Positions 53,960 through 63,568 of a DNA stretch of 64,000 nucleotides are shown here, in pieces. The DNA is from Anaerolineales bacterium (GTDB lineage: Bacteria; Chloroflexota; Anaerolineae; Anaerolineales; UBA11858). The translations under genes and the position numbers were made by a program. Position 1 is the first letter of the stretch. Each line of letters begins with the position of its first letter. The stretch lies in assembly GCA_016785015.1 (NCBI GenBank), contig JADHTJ010000009.1, forward strand, positions 1 to 64,000, written 5' to 3'. The notes beneath the pieces were generated by a model that was not told the DNA's origin, searched no databases, and saw nothing but the letters and a program-made list of their open reading frames with translations.

Positions 53960-55059
53960 ACCGTTTGTGGGTTCGAATAAGTCTGACCTTTGTGGGGATC
54001 GTCTTTTTCCTTATCTTTGTTCCTCTCGTGGTGGGGATTCTGACGTACTCTTTCGATGCAGATGCTTTTCTAGAAGGCGAACAGTTAGAAGAGTTTCAGT
54101 TCGAGGAATTAGGTGAATTGACATTTGCAGAAAGGCTGCGTACAACACCAGGTAGACCCGTTTTTGAAGTGCTCTCCACGTTGATCTTCGCAATCTTCAT
54201 TATTGGATCCCTTGGCATGGTATTGATTACACGACGACTGACAGCACCGATAAAAAGTTTGGAGCAAGCTGCCAAAGCCATTGGGGATAAAGATCTAGAT
54301 CACCGAGTGGAAGTTAAAGGCAGCGCCGAAATCCAATCCGTTGCTCTCGCCTTCAACGATATGGCAAATGAGTTGAGCAAAGCTGAAAATTTGCGCACTA
54401 ATCTACTCAACGATGTTGCCCACGAACTGCGCACCCCTCTCTCCGTGATCCAGGGCAACCTGCGTGCCATCCTGGATGATGTCTATGATTTGGATAAGGC
54501 CGAAATAGCCAGGCTTTATGATCAAACGCTCCAATTATCCCGCCTGGTGGATGATTTACGAGAACTCGCTCAAGCGGAAGCTCAACAGATCTCATTGAAC
54601 CTCTCTCAACTTGAGGTCGTTCCCTGGTTGAAAGAGAGCGTTGCTGCTTTCCGTCCCATTGCTGCAGAAAAAGAGGTCTCTGTGCAGGTTGAAATTCTGG
54701 GTAAGCACCCTCTGATTCAAGTCGATCAGGCACGTATGACCCAATCTTTGCACAATTTGCTATCCAATGCGCTGCAACATACGCCTGAGGGAGGTGCGAT
54801 CACGGTTACGGTCGAGCAGAAATCAGCAGTGTTTACGTTACGCGTCATCGATGCTGGTGAAGGAATCGAAGCAGAACACTTGCCAAATATCTTCGATCGC
54901 TTTTATCGCGCTGACCCTAACCGCGGCCGCGATACTGGTGGTACCGGCCTGGGTCTGGCAATATCCAAAGCGATTATAGAAGCTCATGGAGGCACAATCC
55001 GCGCTGAGAGTGCGGGCGCCAATAAAGGCAGCCAGTTTATCATCCAGTTAACACAATAA
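53956..55059 (+). CDS. Sensor histidine kinase (system 1)
   Basis: A 367-residue kinase. Transmembrane helices at about 8-30 and 72-92 enclose a short outer loop. HAMP at about 90-145; H156 (NDVAHELRTPLSV); N box HNLLSNALQHTPEGG; G boxes DAGEGIEAEHLPNIFDRFY and GGTGLGLAIS. It is translationally coupled to the regulator. Confidence 0.95.
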   Translation: MNRLWVRISLTFVGIVFFLIFVPLVVGILTYSFDADAFLEGEQLEEFQFEELGELTFAERLRTTPGRPVFEVLSTLIFAIFIIGSLGMVLITRRLTAPIKSLEQAAKAIGDKDLDHRVEVKGSAEIQSVALAFNDMANELSKAENLRTNLLNDVAHELRTPLSVIQGNLRAILDDVYDLDKAEIARLYDQTLQLSRLVDDLRELAQAEAQQISLNLSQLEVVPWLKESVAAFRPIAAEKEVSVQVEILGKHPLIQVDQARMTQSLHNLLSNALQHTPEGGAITVTVEQKSAVFTLRVIDAGEGIEAEHLPNIFDRFYRADPNRGRDTGGTGLGLAISKAIIEAHGGTIRAESAGANKGSQFIIQLTQ

Positions 55060-55063
55060 AGGT

Positions 55064-55100
55064 TGGCTCTTTGGGAACTTCCTTAGGAGATTTGGGGTGA
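55064..55100. mobile_element. Possible decayed MITE-1 end
   Basis: GGCTCTTTGGGAACTTCC and following bases resemble the GGTTCTTTGGGAATTGCC end of MITE-1 copy C with several changes. Weak similarity only. Confidence 0.3.
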
Positions 55101-55180
55101 GAATATCTGATTTCTTAATATTTTCGTAATAACCCTTTGCTACAATCAATACAGTAAGAAGAAGAAAAGTAACAAAGCCT

Positions 55181-55879
55181 ATGAAAACACAACCTTCCAT
55201 TCTCGTCGTTGATGACGAAGATACCATCCGGGAAGTCGTGCGCCGATATTTGGAGCGCGAAGGGTTCAGTGTACAAGAAGCCGCTGATGGATATGAAGCG
55301 CTGGATGCCATCCAAGAAGCTCCGCCCGACCTGATCGTACTCGACTTGATGCTCCCAGGCATTGACGGGCTGACCATTACTCAACATATTCACCAGGACC
55401 GGCAAATCCCAATCATCATGTTGACCGCCAAAGGTGAGGCCAATGACCGCATCCGCGGGTTAGACCTGGGTGCAGACGATTACATCACCAAACCTTTTAG
55501 CCCACAAGAAGTGGTATCTCGCGTGCGTGCCGTACTCAGAAGAGTAAATGGCATATCACCAAATCAACAGAAAGAAACATTAGAATTTGACCGTCTTTGC
55601 ATCGACCCATCTGGTCGTACTGTTAAAGTTGATGGGCACTCCATTACCCTGACAGCTAAAGAATTCGATTTATTGTGGTATTTCGCTCAGAATCCCGGGC
55701 AAGTGTTTTCGCGCACACAACTATTAGGCAGTGTTTGGGGGGACGAGCTTTATACTGACCCTTCGACAGTTACCGTCCATATTCGACGATTAAGAGAGAA
55801 AATTGAAGAAAAACCAGGCCAGCCTGCTCTTCTGCTTACTGTTTGGGGTGTGGGGTATAAATTCGTGGGAGATGGATAA
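55181..55879 (+). CDS. OmpR-family response regulator (system 2)
   Basis: A 232-residue regulator. Receiver: DDED at 11-14, D55 (VLDLMLPGIDGL), IMLTAKGEA and DYITKPFSPQEV. The winged helix contains LTAKEFDLLWYFAQNPGQVF and TVTVHIRRLREKIE. TGC-TACAAT at 55138-55146 is an extended -10 candidate. It overlaps the second kinase gene. Confidence 0.95.
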   Translation: MKTQPSILVVDDEDTIREVVRRYLEREGFSVQEAADGYEALDAIQEAPPDLIVLDLMLPGIDGLTITQHIHQDRQIPIIMLTAKGEANDRIRGLDLGADDYITKPFSPQEVVSRVRAVLRRVNGISPNQQKETLEFDRLCIDPSGRTVKVDGHSITLTAKEFDLLWYFAQNPGQVFSRTQLLGSVWGDELYTDPSTVTVHIRRLREKIEEKPGQPALLLTVWGVGYKFVGDG

Positions 55880-57152
55880 AGAGATGTCTATCACAAAAAC
55901 CAAAGTTATCAACCGATCGCGAACATTAAATTATGTGCTTGGCATCGTGTTCATCCTGTTGATCACAGTGATCTTGATTGAGCTGGTTATGAGCCCTCCA
56001 CCAGGAGATTTGATCTATCTGGCACTTTATCTGGGTCTCACCAGCTTAGGTTCAGCGGTTTTTGGTTTCGCATCCCACAGGTTAGGTTGGTGGAAAAGAC
56101 TGCCGCGCATCAGCTATGCTTTGATCTTGGGGTATATTTTGGCAGGTGGTCTGACTCTCTTCAATGTTTGGATCACAGCCCGATTGATGTTCATCAACCA
56201 GCACGATCTGGCATTGGCCACGCTCCTATTATTTTTTGCTGGGGGCATATCGATCTCCTTTGGCTATTTCATCTCGAACACAATTAGCCAGACATTGGAA
56301 ACTTTAGCTCAGGGCGCACAACAACTCAGCCAAGGAGATTTTTCTACGCGCGTGCCAGTCTATGGAGAGAACGAGATCGCACAACTTTCAGCAGCCTTCA
56401 ACGAGATGGCCACCAAATTAGAGCAAGCTTCAGAGAATGAGCGAGCGCTGGATGAGGCCCGGCGTAACCTTGTCGCCTGGGCCTCTCACGATTTGCGCAC
56501 ACCGCTGACTTCTTTACGTGTGATGATTGATGCCCTGGCGGATGGCGTTGTCGATGATCCTAAAACGGTCTCCCGCTATCTTCGTCAGAGTCAAAACGAG
56601 ATTGTGCGGATGACCAATCTCCTAAATGATCTATTTGAACTCGCTCAACTAGATGCAGGTTATCAGGAACTTAATTTCGAGTGGATCAATCTCTCGGACC
56701 TGATTTCAGACACCCTGGAGAGTTTCGCAGCTCGAGCGGCTGCGCAATCTGTAACCTTGGAGGGTTTTGTTGACCCCCAGGTTGATCCAGTTTGGGCAGC
56801 ACCAGACAAACTAAGCCGCATCCTTGACAACTTATTCAATAACGCGTTTCGACACACGTCCATAGAAGACACTGTACAATTGAGCGCTAGCAAACAAGAT
56901 CAAAATACCATCGTGATTGTGAAAGATACAGGTAGCGGCATACTTGAAAAAGACTTGCCCTTTATTTTCGACCGCTTTTATCGCGGAGAAAAAAGCCGCG
57001 CCCGTGAAAATGATGATATTGGCGGTGTTGGGCTTGGCCTCACGATTGTCAAAGGTCTTGTTGAAGCACACGGCGGAGAAATTCAAGTCATGAGCAAAAC
57101 CGGTGAAGGTACTACTTTTCGGTTTTCTTTACCCGGGAAAAGCCCAGATTGA
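55872..57152 (+). CDS. Sensor histidine kinase (system 2)
   Basis: A 426-residue kinase if it starts at ATG 55872 (MDKEMSITKTK); ATG 55884 is equally possible. Four to six hydrophobic helices (about 20-165, e.g. YVLGIVFILLITVILIELVM) form a membrane sensor. HAMP then H box WASHDLRTPLTSLRVM, N box DNLFNNAFRHTSIEDT and G boxes DTGSGILEKDLPFIFDRFY and GGVGLGLTIV. Partner of the regulator just upstream. Confidence 0.92.
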   Translation: MDKEMSITKTKVINRSRTLNYVLGIVFILLITVILIELVMSPPPGDLIYLALYLGLTSLGSAVFGFASHRLGWWKRLPRISYALILGYILAGGLTLFNVWITARLMFINQHDLALATLLLFFAGGISISFGYFISNTISQTLETLAQGAQQLSQGDFSTRVPVYGENEIAQLSAAFNEMATKLEQASENERALDEARRNLVAWASHDLRTPLTSLRVMIDALADGVVDDPKTVSRYLRQSQNEIVRMTNLLNDLFELAQLDAGYQELNFEWINLSDLISDTLESFAARAAAQSVTLEGFVDPQVDPVWAAPDKLSRILDNLFNNAFRHTSIEDTVQLSASKQDQNTIVIVKDTGSGILEKDLPFIFDRFYRGEKSRARENDDIGGVGLGLTIVKGLVEAHGGEIQVMSKTGEGTTFRFSLPGKSPD

Positions 57153-57186
57153 ATGTTCAATTTGCATCATCAAAAGATGAAATGTT

Positions 57187-57858
57187 ATGAAAAAAACACT
57201 AATTATTATTTTCGGAACTCTTATAAGCATACTATTCATGTACATTGGTTGGTGGCTGTTATCACCCCTATTTATCAATCAATCAGTCCAGGAAGAATTT
57301 CCTTCCGGAATTCCCACTGAGAGTGAACTTGCTGATTTATCACCAATGGAAGCAGAAAAAATTCTCGAAGATGCTATGGAAGTGATTGATGAGGAATATG
57401 TCGAACACTTACCCCCTGATGAAGCAGCCGCCCTCGAAAACGAAATCATGACCATTGCCAAAATGGCGCCCGATCATCCTATGGAAGAGGAAATGCCTAA
57501 GGTCGATGGCGAATCCGAATGGGCATTCATAACTCAGGGAAAATTTCAAGATGCAGATAATTTCCACAAAGGTTCTGGGATGGCCAGCATTTTCCAAAAC
57601 GGCGATCAGCGTGTCCTGCGCTTTGAAGATTTCGAGGTGACAAACGGCCCTGATCTACACGTATTGCTGGTAGAAAATGTATTTGCGACAAATCACGATG
57701 AGATTGGTAAGTACGTTGATCTTGGCAAACTGAAAGGCAATCTCGGCAGTCAGAATTATGACCTTATGCCTGATGTTGATCTTTCACTGTACCAAGGTGT
57801 GATGATTTATTGTGCGCCCTTCCATGTCGTATTTGCAACAGCATCATTTGAAAATTAA
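57187..57858 (+). CDS. Membrane-anchored DM13-domain protein
   Basis: A 223-residue protein. One N-terminal transmembrane helix (about 3-28), an acidic helical linker (30-100) and a C-terminal DM13 domain (about 110-220) with HKGSGMASIFQNGDQRVLRF, GPDLHVLLVE and LGSQNYDLMPDVDLSLYQGV, including the conserved Cys in IYCAPFHVVFATA. DM13 domains are proposed to act in electron transfer via a redox cysteine. It lies 11 bp before the selenoprotein gene. Confidence 0.85.
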   Translation: MKKTLIIIFGTLISILFMYIGWWLLSPLFINQSVQEEFPSGIPTESELADLSPMEAEKILEDAMEVIDEEYVEHLPPDEAAALENEIMTIAKMAPDHPMEEEMPKVDGESEWAFITQGKFQDADNFHKGSGMASIFQNGDQRVLRFEDFEVTNGPDLHVLLVENVFATNHDEIGKYVDLGKLKGNLGSQNYDLMPDVDLSLYQGVMIYCAPFHVVFATASFEN

Positions 57859-57869
57859 AGGTATGAATT

Positions 57870-58490
57870 ATGAAATTCTGGATAATCACTTTAATGGTAT
57901 TTGCTCTCGCAGCTTGCTCGGGAACAGTTGAATCGTTGGAAGAATCAGAATCACCCACGAGCGAAGCTAATGTTGAAATCCAAACCAGTCAAACGTCTCA
58001 ACCAAAACCAACGAAAACACCCTTGCCGCCAAATCCGCTGCCTTATTTAGGCGAAGCCCCTGAATTGACCAACGAGGTCTGGCTCAATACGGATGCCCCG
58101 CTGCGATTGGCTGATTTACGCGGCAAGGTCGTCTTATTAGAGATGTGGACATTCGGTTGAATAAACTGCCAACGAGTAATTCCCTCGGTGAGGGAATGGC
58201 ACAACACTTACAAAGATCAAGGACTTGTGGTCATTGGTAATCATTATCCTGAGTTCAACCACGAGCATGATCTAGATAATCTGAGAGAGGCCATCATACG
58301 CTTGGATGTTCCCTATGCCGTTGCTCAGGACAACGATGGAACAACCTGGCGGGCATACAAAAACCGCTACTGGCCAACGCGTTATCTAATCGACAAAGCA
58401 GGTCAAGTCCGTTATTTCCACATTGGCGAGGGTGCCTATGCTGAGACAGATGCAGCTATTCAAACCCTCCTCGCAGAAACCTATCCGTGA
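57870..58490 (+). CDS. TlpA-like thioredoxin-fold selenoprotein, lipoprotein form (UGA = selenocysteine)
   Basis: Read through TGA 58158-58160, this is a 206-residue protein with Sec97. The signal ends in lipobox LAAC (Cys15). The thioredoxin fold follows a Thr/Pro-rich linker: LRLADLRGKVVLLEMWTFG-U-INC is in register with the W-T-x-x-C-x-N-C site of TlpA/DipZ-like proteins, so Sec replaces the first Cys. Downstream, DQGLVVIGNHYPEFNHEHDL and the cis-Pro loop YWPTRYLIDKAGQV fit the fold. An 8-bp SECIS-like stem with a GGU loop follows (58179-58197). A role as reductant in envelope repair, near MsrP/MsrQ, is an inference. Confidence 0.9.
58179..58197 (+). promoter_or_regulatory. SECIS-like hairpin of the TlpA-like selenoprotein
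   Basis: The perfect 8-bp stem ATTCCCTC (58179-58186)/GAGGGAAT (58190-58197) has a GGT loop. The loop begins 29 nt after the first base of the UGA, within the bacterial SECIS range. Confidence 0.75.
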
Positions 58491-58541
58491 AGTAAGAAAT
58501 ATTAGTTGAAATTTATCAGTTGAATATAAAAGGAGCAAATT

Positions 58542-59510
58542 ATGAAAAAGATCAAATCATCTGAAATCACACCGGAAGATATCTATCTATCCCGACGAGA
58601 TTTTCTCAAGAGCTTGGGCATTGTGAGCGCCAGCGCAGCGGTCTTAGCTGCATGCGGACCGGCAGCCACATCTGCAACCAGCCAAGTCAGTGCTGCGGAG
58701 GCTGAACCCATCGATTCGGTCACACCCGCGGCCATGGCCGATACAGATGAACTCGGGGATCCACTCAATTCTTTCGAAGACATCACCAATTACAATAATT
58801 ATTACGAATTCACTACCGATAAACAGCGCGTTGCTAAACTTTCTGAAGGCTATAAAACTTCACCTTGGGAAGTTCAGGTTGGAGGGTTGGTCAACAATCC
58901 AAAAACTTTTTCTCTTGATGACTTGCGCAACTTCGAGACGGAAGAGCGCATTTATCGAATGCGTTGTGTTGAGGCCTGGTCGATGGTCATTCCCTGGAAG
59001 GGCTTTCCCTTGAGCAAGCTATTGGCAGAAGTCGAACCAAAATCCGAGGCCAAATACGTTCGATTTGAGACAATTTACGATCCAGAGGGGATGCCCGGTT
59101 TCAAGAAAAATCCCTGGTATCAATGGCCTTATATTGAGGGTCTGAGCGTAGATGAAGCCATGCACGATCTGACATTGATGGCAACGGGGCTATATGGCAA
59201 AGATTTACTCCCACAAAATGGAGCACCCGTCCGTTTAGTCGTGCCCTGGAAATATGGTTTTAAGAGCATAAAATCTATCGTCAAAATTGATCTCGTTACC
59301 GAACAACCAACCTCGCTGTGGATGGCAGCAGCCCCCAACGAATACGGCTTCTATGCCAATGTCAACCCCAATGTCAATCACCCACGCTGGTCCCAAGCGT
59401 CCGAGCGCCGCATTGGTGAATTAGGTCGGCGAGGGTCGATCATGTTCAATGGTTATGAAGATGAAGTCGCACACCTGTATGATGGGATGGATTTGAGCGT
59501 TAATTATTAA
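58542..59510 (+). CDS. msrP: Protein-methionine-sulfoxide reductase catalytic subunit MsrP
   Basis: A 322-residue molybdopterin enzyme. A Tat signal [16 protein letters not shown] is followed by LAAC, so it may be lipidated. The molybdenum-binding Cys is C142 in [17 protein letters not shown], and the C-terminus has [11 protein letters not shown]. It reduces methionine sulfoxide in exported proteins with electrons from MsrQ, whose gene lies about 200 bp downstream. A palindromic element separates them. Confidence 0.95.
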   Translation: MKKIKSSEITPEDIYLSRRDFLKSLGIVSASAAVLAACGPAATSATSQVSAAEAEPIDSVTPAAMADTDELGDPLNSFEDITNYNNYYEFTTDKQRVAKLSEGYKTSPWEVQVGGLVNNPKTFSLDDLRNFETEERIYRMRCVEAWSMVIPWKGFPLSKLLAEVEPKSEAKYVRFETIYDPEGMPGFKKNPWYQWPYIEGLSVDEAMHDLTLMATGLYGKDLLPQNGAPVRLVVPWKYGFKSIKSIVKIDLVTEQPTSLWMAAAPNEYGFYANVNPNVNHPRWSQASERRIGELGRRGSIMFNGYEDEVAHLYDGMDLSVNY

Positions 59511-59514
59511 AATC

Positions 59515-59627
59515 AGGACTTACGCACTTCGGGTAGCAAGCCCAACCGCGTTGGGCGTAGAAAAGGCGAACCAACCCCCAACGCGGTTGGGTGTCTACCT
59601 TAGAAATATGTAAACTGCGTAAGTCCT
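59515..59627. mobile_element. MITE-2: palindromic element with AGGACTTACGCA ends
   Basis: A 113-bp element with exact 12-bp terminal inverted repeats (59515-59526 and 59616-59627). It contains an inner inverted pair CCCAACCGCGTTGGG and CCCAACGCGGTTGGG. Both sides are followed by AAAATC, a possible target duplication. It lies between msrP and msrQ. Confidence 0.7.
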
Positions 59628-59708
59628 AAAAATCAATAGGAACTCGGTTTGGACCCAAACAGAGTAATAAAACCGAGTTTCAACATCTACAAACTTTAGG
59701 AGGAAACC

Positions 59709-60338
59709 ATGAAACGCAAAAAATCCAAATGGACACCGCTTCAGATCATTGCCCATATCGGGGCCTGGATTCCGTTGGTGGTGGGTCTTTGGGATCTTTG
59801 GCAAGGAAATCTTGGCCCAGATATTATTCGCGAGGCCACTCTGAGAACGGGAAAAACTGCTTTGATCCTGTTATTGCTTTCTCTAGCTTGCACACCCATA
59901 AACTTCTTATTCAAATTTCGACCAGCGTTAAAGCTACGTCGACCTCTTGGATTGTACAGCTTTATGTACGCCAGCATCCACTTTGCCATTTTCATCGGCG
60001 TGGATTATTTCTTTGATTTCGGTTTAATCCAGGATGCCCTCTTGGAAAAACGGTATGCTATCGTTGGCTTTACCACTGGGTTGATCTTACTCTCCATGGC
60101 GATCACATCGACAATAGGCTGGCAGCGCAGGCTAAAGAAAAACTGGAAACGTTTACATCGCCTAGCATACGTGGCGGGGATCTTAGCTGTGGTGCATTAT
60201 ATTTGGTTGGTCAAACAGGGGGTTTCCGAACCCTGGATCTATGCTGGAATCGTGGTTGTGCTGCTGTCTCTTCGGATAAAGCCAATCAAAAACTGGGTTG
60301 CCTCTCTATTTCGATCTCGATCTTCTCAGACAGCATGA
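59709..60338 (+). CDS. msrQ: Haem-binding membrane subunit MsrQ
   Basis: A 209-residue protein with about six transmembrane helices of the ferric-reductase-like MsrQ type (LRRPLGLYSFMYASIHFAIF; HRLAYVAGILAVVHYIW). His residues in the YASIHF, LHRLAY and VVHYIW helices are haem ligand candidates. It passes electrons from the quinone pool or flavin reductase to MsrP. A good AGGAGG ribosome site precedes ATG 59709. Confidence 0.92.
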   Translation: MKRKKSKWTPLQIIAHIGAWIPLVVGLWDLWQGNLGPDIIREATLRTGKTALILLLLSLACTPINFLFKFRPALKLRRPLGLYSFMYASIHFAIFIGVDYFFDFGLIQDALLEKRYAIVGFTTGLILLSMAITSTIGWQRRLKKNWKRLHRLAYVAGILAVVHYIWLVKQGVSEPWIYAGIVVVLLSLRIKPIKNWVASLFRSRSSQTA

Positions 60339-60376
60339 ATTTTTTCTTCTCCAAGAACTGCAATACAAAACTTATG

Positions 60377-60415
60377 AAAAACCCCTCGACCAGAAAACAT
60401 AGTTGAGGGGTTTTT
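60377..60415. terminator. Bidirectional terminator between msrQ and cNMP-binding gene
   Basis: The stem AAAAACCCCTCGAC (60377-60390)/GTTGAGGGGTTTTT (60402-60415, allowing G-U pairs) carries A- and T-runs on both sides, suiting termination of both converging genes. Confidence 0.85.
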
Positions 60416-60440
60416 CAATTGGGGAACGAACTTCCAAATT

Positions 60441-60941
60441 CTAGAAATCTAGCTTGTCATACAACTTGTGCATTTCGCGCGGTTTCTTCGTTTGAGTTAC
60501 TTCAGAAATCTTATCGTGGGCTTCAACCAAATGGAGACTCAAGATGCGGTTCAGTTCAACTAACAAGGCGGGGTATTTTGATGCAAATTTTTTAAAATCA
60601 TCATTAATTAGTTTGATTACCTTTGATGGCTCCATAGCTGTGGCTGTAACCGATCTGGGAGCATCCAAAAATAGCGAGATTTCCCCAAAGTACTCTCCAG
60701 GATTCACAGAGTTTAAGGAAATTGAATCTGTTTTATTGTTAATTTCTCGCTCAAGAATCACTCGACCTTCTACAACGATAAACAAAGCCCCGTCCACATC
60801 TCCCTGACAAAAAACATGTTCGCCTGCGTCAAATGTTTCAACCTGACACATCTCGGCCAGTTCATAAAATTGCTCGGGAGTCAATCTCTTTAGAGATGAA
60901 ACGTCTGCCAGATAAGATAGTATTTTTTCCAAAGATACCAT
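60441..60941 (-). CDS. Cyclic-nucleotide-binding-domain protein
   Basis: A 166-residue protein from ATG 60941 (MVSLEKILSYLADV), preceded by GGAAGG at 9 bp; upstream in-frame ATGs to 60995 look poorer. A single Crp-like cNMP-binding domain (about 30-140) has GALFIVVEGRVIL and the phosphate-binding loop GEYFGEISLFLDAPRSVTAT. No helix-turn-helix is present, so it is not a standard transcription factor. It may sense cAMP or act through protein contacts. Confidence 0.8.
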   Translation of the reverse strand: MVSLEKILSYLADVSSLKRLTPEQFYELAEMCQVETFDAGEHVFCQGDVDGALFIVVEGRVILEREINNKTDSISLNSVNPGEYFGEISLFLDAPRSVTATAMEPSKVIKLINDDFKKFASKYPALLVELNRILSLHLVEAHDKISEVTQTKKPREMHKLYDKLDF

Positions 60942-61065
60942 GACTTGCATCCTTCCTATACGGCCTTGCCATTTAAACCACTCTAATGCTCCCACTTTTC
61001 AAATCTGATTATACAATATTTATTTTGCCTTGGGATAAACGACACCCAAAATTCTTAATCTTTGG

Positions 61066-61095
61066 GGCCTCTAGGAATCGCCTGCATGGTATAAT
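61066..61095 (+). promoter_or_regulatory. MITE-1 end fragment and extended -10 before sucC
   Basis: GGCCTCTAGGAATCGCC (61066-61082) matches one MITE-1 end at 16 of 17 positions. TGG-TATAAT follows, with -10 at 61090-61095. No good -35 exists except inside the MITE fragment, which may therefore contribute to the promoter. Confidence 0.5.
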
Positions 61096-61144
61096 CGCTC
61101 CGCAAATTTCTCCTAGACCAAACATTCAGGGAGCGATAAATCTT

Positions 61145-62290
61145 ATGAAGTTACATGAGTATCAATCAAAATTGATTTTTGCCGAGTACGGCGTTCCGAT
61201 CCCCAAAGGAAGAGTAGCGGCTACCGCATCAGAGGCCAAGCAAATTGCCAAAGAACTGGGTGGCCGCGTTGTTGTTAAATCCCAGGTTCTCGTTGGCGGC
61301 CGCGGGAAAGCTGGCGGAATCCGCTTGGCCAAAAATCCCGATGAAGCAGGGGATCTGGCTACGCAAATTTTGGGCATGGAGATCAAAGGCTTACCTGTCC
61401 GCAAGGTTCTTGTTGATGAAGCCGCCAATATTGAAAAAGAGATCTATTTGGGCATCACCAACGACCGTGCTGCCCGTTGCCCGGTAATGATGGCTTCATC
61501 TGAAGGTGGTGTTGACATTGAAGAGGTTGCCCGCGAAACACCAGAGAAAATTATTAAGGTGCACATTGACCCTCTAATGGGCCTCCAAGGCTATCAGGCA
61601 CGAGATATTGCGGCAGGCATCGATCTCCCACGCGAACATTGGAGATCTTTTGGCGTAATCGCCGCAGGGCTTTGGGAAGCATATAAGAAAAGCGACGCCA
61701 ACTTAGCTGAGATCAATCCCTTAGTGATCACTGCTGAAGGGAATTTACAAGCCGTTGATGGCAAGATGGTTTTAGATGATAACGCCCTCTTCCGTCATCC
61801 CGAACTTGCTGATAAGCGCGATCTTGATATCGAAGATGATTCGGAAATCGAGGCCCGCAAATACGGGTTATCTTACATCAAACTCGATGGCGATATAGGC
61901 TGTATGGTCAATGGGGCTGGATTGGCAATGACCACTATGGACGTGATCAAACTCTTCGGTGGCGAACCAGCCAACTTCCTGGATATTGGTGGTGGAGCCG
62001 GTGCCGAGAAGGTCGCCGCCGCATTCCGCATCATCCTATCAGACAAAAATATCAAAGCTGTACTAATCAATATTTTTGGCGGCATCACTCGTGGTGATGA
62101 AGTTGCCCGTGGTATTTTGGCTGCAATGGAAGAAGTCAAACCCGATGTACCGATGATTGTACGTCTGGTGGGCACCAACGCAGAGGAAGGACGACAACTG
62201 CTGGCCAACGCCGATCTGATCACTGCTGAAACCCTGGCTGATGCCGCCCAAAAAGCCGTTGCGGCAGCCAAGGGAGGGAACTTAAAATGA
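61145..62290 (+). CDS. sucC: Succinyl-CoA synthetase beta subunit
   Basis: A 381-residue protein from ATG 61145 ([20 protein letters not shown]); an upstream frame to 60986 is not used. The ATP-grasp N-domain includes [20 protein letters not shown], and the C-domain includes [20 protein letters not shown] and [14 protein letters not shown]. It couples succinyl-CoA to ADP or GDP phosphorylation in the TCA cycle. AGGGAG (61128-61133) serves as ribosome site. It overlaps sucD by 4 bp. Confidence 0.96.
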   Translation: MKLHEYQSKLIFAEYGVPIPKGRVAATASEAKQIAKELGGRVVVKSQVLVGGRGKAGGIRLAKNPDEAGDLATQILGMEIKGLPVRKVLVDEAANIEKEIYLGITNDRAARCPVMMASSEGGVDIEEVARETPEKIIKVHIDPLMGLQGYQARDIAAGIDLPREHWRSFGVIAAGLWEAYKKSDANLAEINPLVITAEGNLQAVDGKMVLDDNALFRHPELADKRDLDIEDDSEIEARKYGLSYIKLDGDIGCMVNGAGLAMTTMDVIKLFGGEPANFLDIGGGAGAEKVAAAFRIILSDKNIKAVLINIFGGITRGDEVARGILAAMEEVKPDVPMIVRLVGTNAEEGRQLLANADLITAETLADAAQKAVAAAKGGNLK

Positions 62291-63147
62291 GTATTCTTGT
62301 CGATAAAAACACGAAACTGATTGGCCAAGGCATCACCGGTCGTGAGGGCTTGTTCCACGCTCAACGAATGCTTGAATACGGCACCAATCTTGTCGCTGGC
62401 GTCACCCCAGGCAAAGGTGGTGAATGGATATTAGATGGAAAAGTTCCCGTTTTTGACTCCGTCAAATTGGCCAAGGAAGCGACAGGCGCTACCGCCAGTG
62501 TGATATTTGTACCATCCCGATTCGCGGCTGATGCAATTTTCGAGGCTGCAGATGCGGGTATTAGACTCATTGTCTGTATCGCGGAAGGCATTCCCGTTCT
62601 GGATATGATGCGCGTGCGCAACTACCTCGACCAAAAAGATGTTCGCTTGGTCGGACCAAACTGCCCCGGCTTGCTGACTCCGGGTGAAGCCCAAGTCGGC
62701 ATCATCCCAGGTAATATCGCCATAACTGGGGATGTGGGCGTTGTCTCCCGCTCCGGCACACTGACCTATGAAGTGCTCTATGCCCTCAAAGAGAAAAACA
62801 TGGGTGTGAGCACCTGCGTCGGCATTGGCGGTGATCCTGTCAATGGCACAAATTTCATCGATTGTCTGCGTCTCTTCGAACTAGATCCAAAAACCAAGAA
62901 AATTGTGCTGATCGGAGAGATTGGTGGTACGGATGAAGAGCAGGCTGCAGAATTCATCAGGAATAATGTAACCAAACCAGTGGTCGGATTTATAGCCGGG
63001 CAAACCGCCCCCCCAGGCAAACGCATGGGGCATGCCGGTGCCATTGTCCAAGGCGGAACAGGCTTAGCTGTTGATAAAATCAAAGCCCTGGAAGATGCGG
63101 GAGTTCGAGTTGCCAAACATCCCGAGGAGATTCCTGAGTTATTTTAG
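62287..63147 (+). CDS. sucD: Succinyl-CoA synthetase alpha subunit
   Basis: A 286-residue protein of normal length. The CoA-binding N-domain contains [20 protein letters not shown] and [10 protein letters not shown]. The phosphohistidine lies in [10 protein letters not shown], and [20 protein letters not shown] is conserved. It forms the alpha-beta enzyme with SucC. A strong bidirectional terminator follows. Confidence 0.97.
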   Translation: MSILVDKNTKLIGQGITGREGLFHAQRMLEYGTNLVAGVTPGKGGEWILDGKVPVFDSVKLAKEATGATASVIFVPSRFAADAIFEAADAGIRLIVCIAEGIPVLDMMRVRNYLDQKDVRLVGPNCPGLLTPGEAQVGIIPGNIAITGDVGVVSRSGTLTYEVLYALKEKNMGVSTCVGIGGDPVNGTNFIDCLRLFELDPKTKKIVLIGEIGGTDEEQAAEFIRNNVTKPVVGFIAGQTAPPGKRMGHAGAIVQGGTGLAVDKIKALEDAGVRVAKHPEEIPELF

Positions 63148-63206
63148 AATTTAGTTTAGGTTGGTTCAACTCTTATTGATCAACTACCCCCAAACAAAAG
63201 CAAAAT

Positions 63207-63235
63207 AAAAAGCGCAGCACTCGTCTGCGCTTTTT
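63207..63235. terminator. Bidirectional terminator between sucD and acpP
   Basis: The stem AAAAAGCGCAG (63207-63217)/CTGCGCTTTTT (63225-63235) ends in a T-run in both directions. Confidence 0.9.
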
Positions 63236-63256
63236 GTTATTTATCGAAAGCAAGCA

Positions 63257-63493
63257 TTACATACGTTCAGAAACGTACTTGACAGCTTCACCAACGGTAG
63301 TGATCTTCTGAGCATCATCGTCAGAAATTTCGCTGCCGAATGCCTCTTCAAACTCCATAATTAACTCGACCAGGTCGAGGGAGTCAGCTTCGAGATCTTC
63401 ACGGAAACGGGATTCAGCGGTGATACCTGCGACATCGACATCCAACAACTCAGCAATAATATCTTTTACTTTCCCTAGTACTTCTTCGTTCAT
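63257..63493 (-). CDS. acpP: Acyl carrier protein
   Basis: A 78-residue acidic helical protein of normal length. The phosphopantetheine serine lies in DLEADSLDLVELIMEFEEAF. It carries acyl chains in fatty acid synthesis. A very strong AAGGAGG ribosome site precedes its ATG, and a TTGACA-N18-TAAAAT promoter lies upstream. Confidence 0.95.
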   Translation of the reverse strand: MNEEVLGKVKDIIAELLDVDVAGITAESRFREDLEADSLDLVELIMEFEEAFGSEISDDDAQKITTVGEAVKYVSERM

Positions 63494-63568
63494 GGTAAAT
63501 CCTCCTTGGATTTAGAATTCAGCCAATCTCAATTATTTTTATTGACTACTTTACGATTGTTCCCGGCA

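Noticed and set aside
58158-58160. TGA taken as the stop of a short lipoprotein
   Set aside because: The following same-frame sequence completes the thioredoxin fold, and the TGA replaces the first active-site Cys.
60986-61144. Upstream extension of sucC
   Set aside because: It crosses the promoter and MITE fragment; the family N-terminus starts at 61145.
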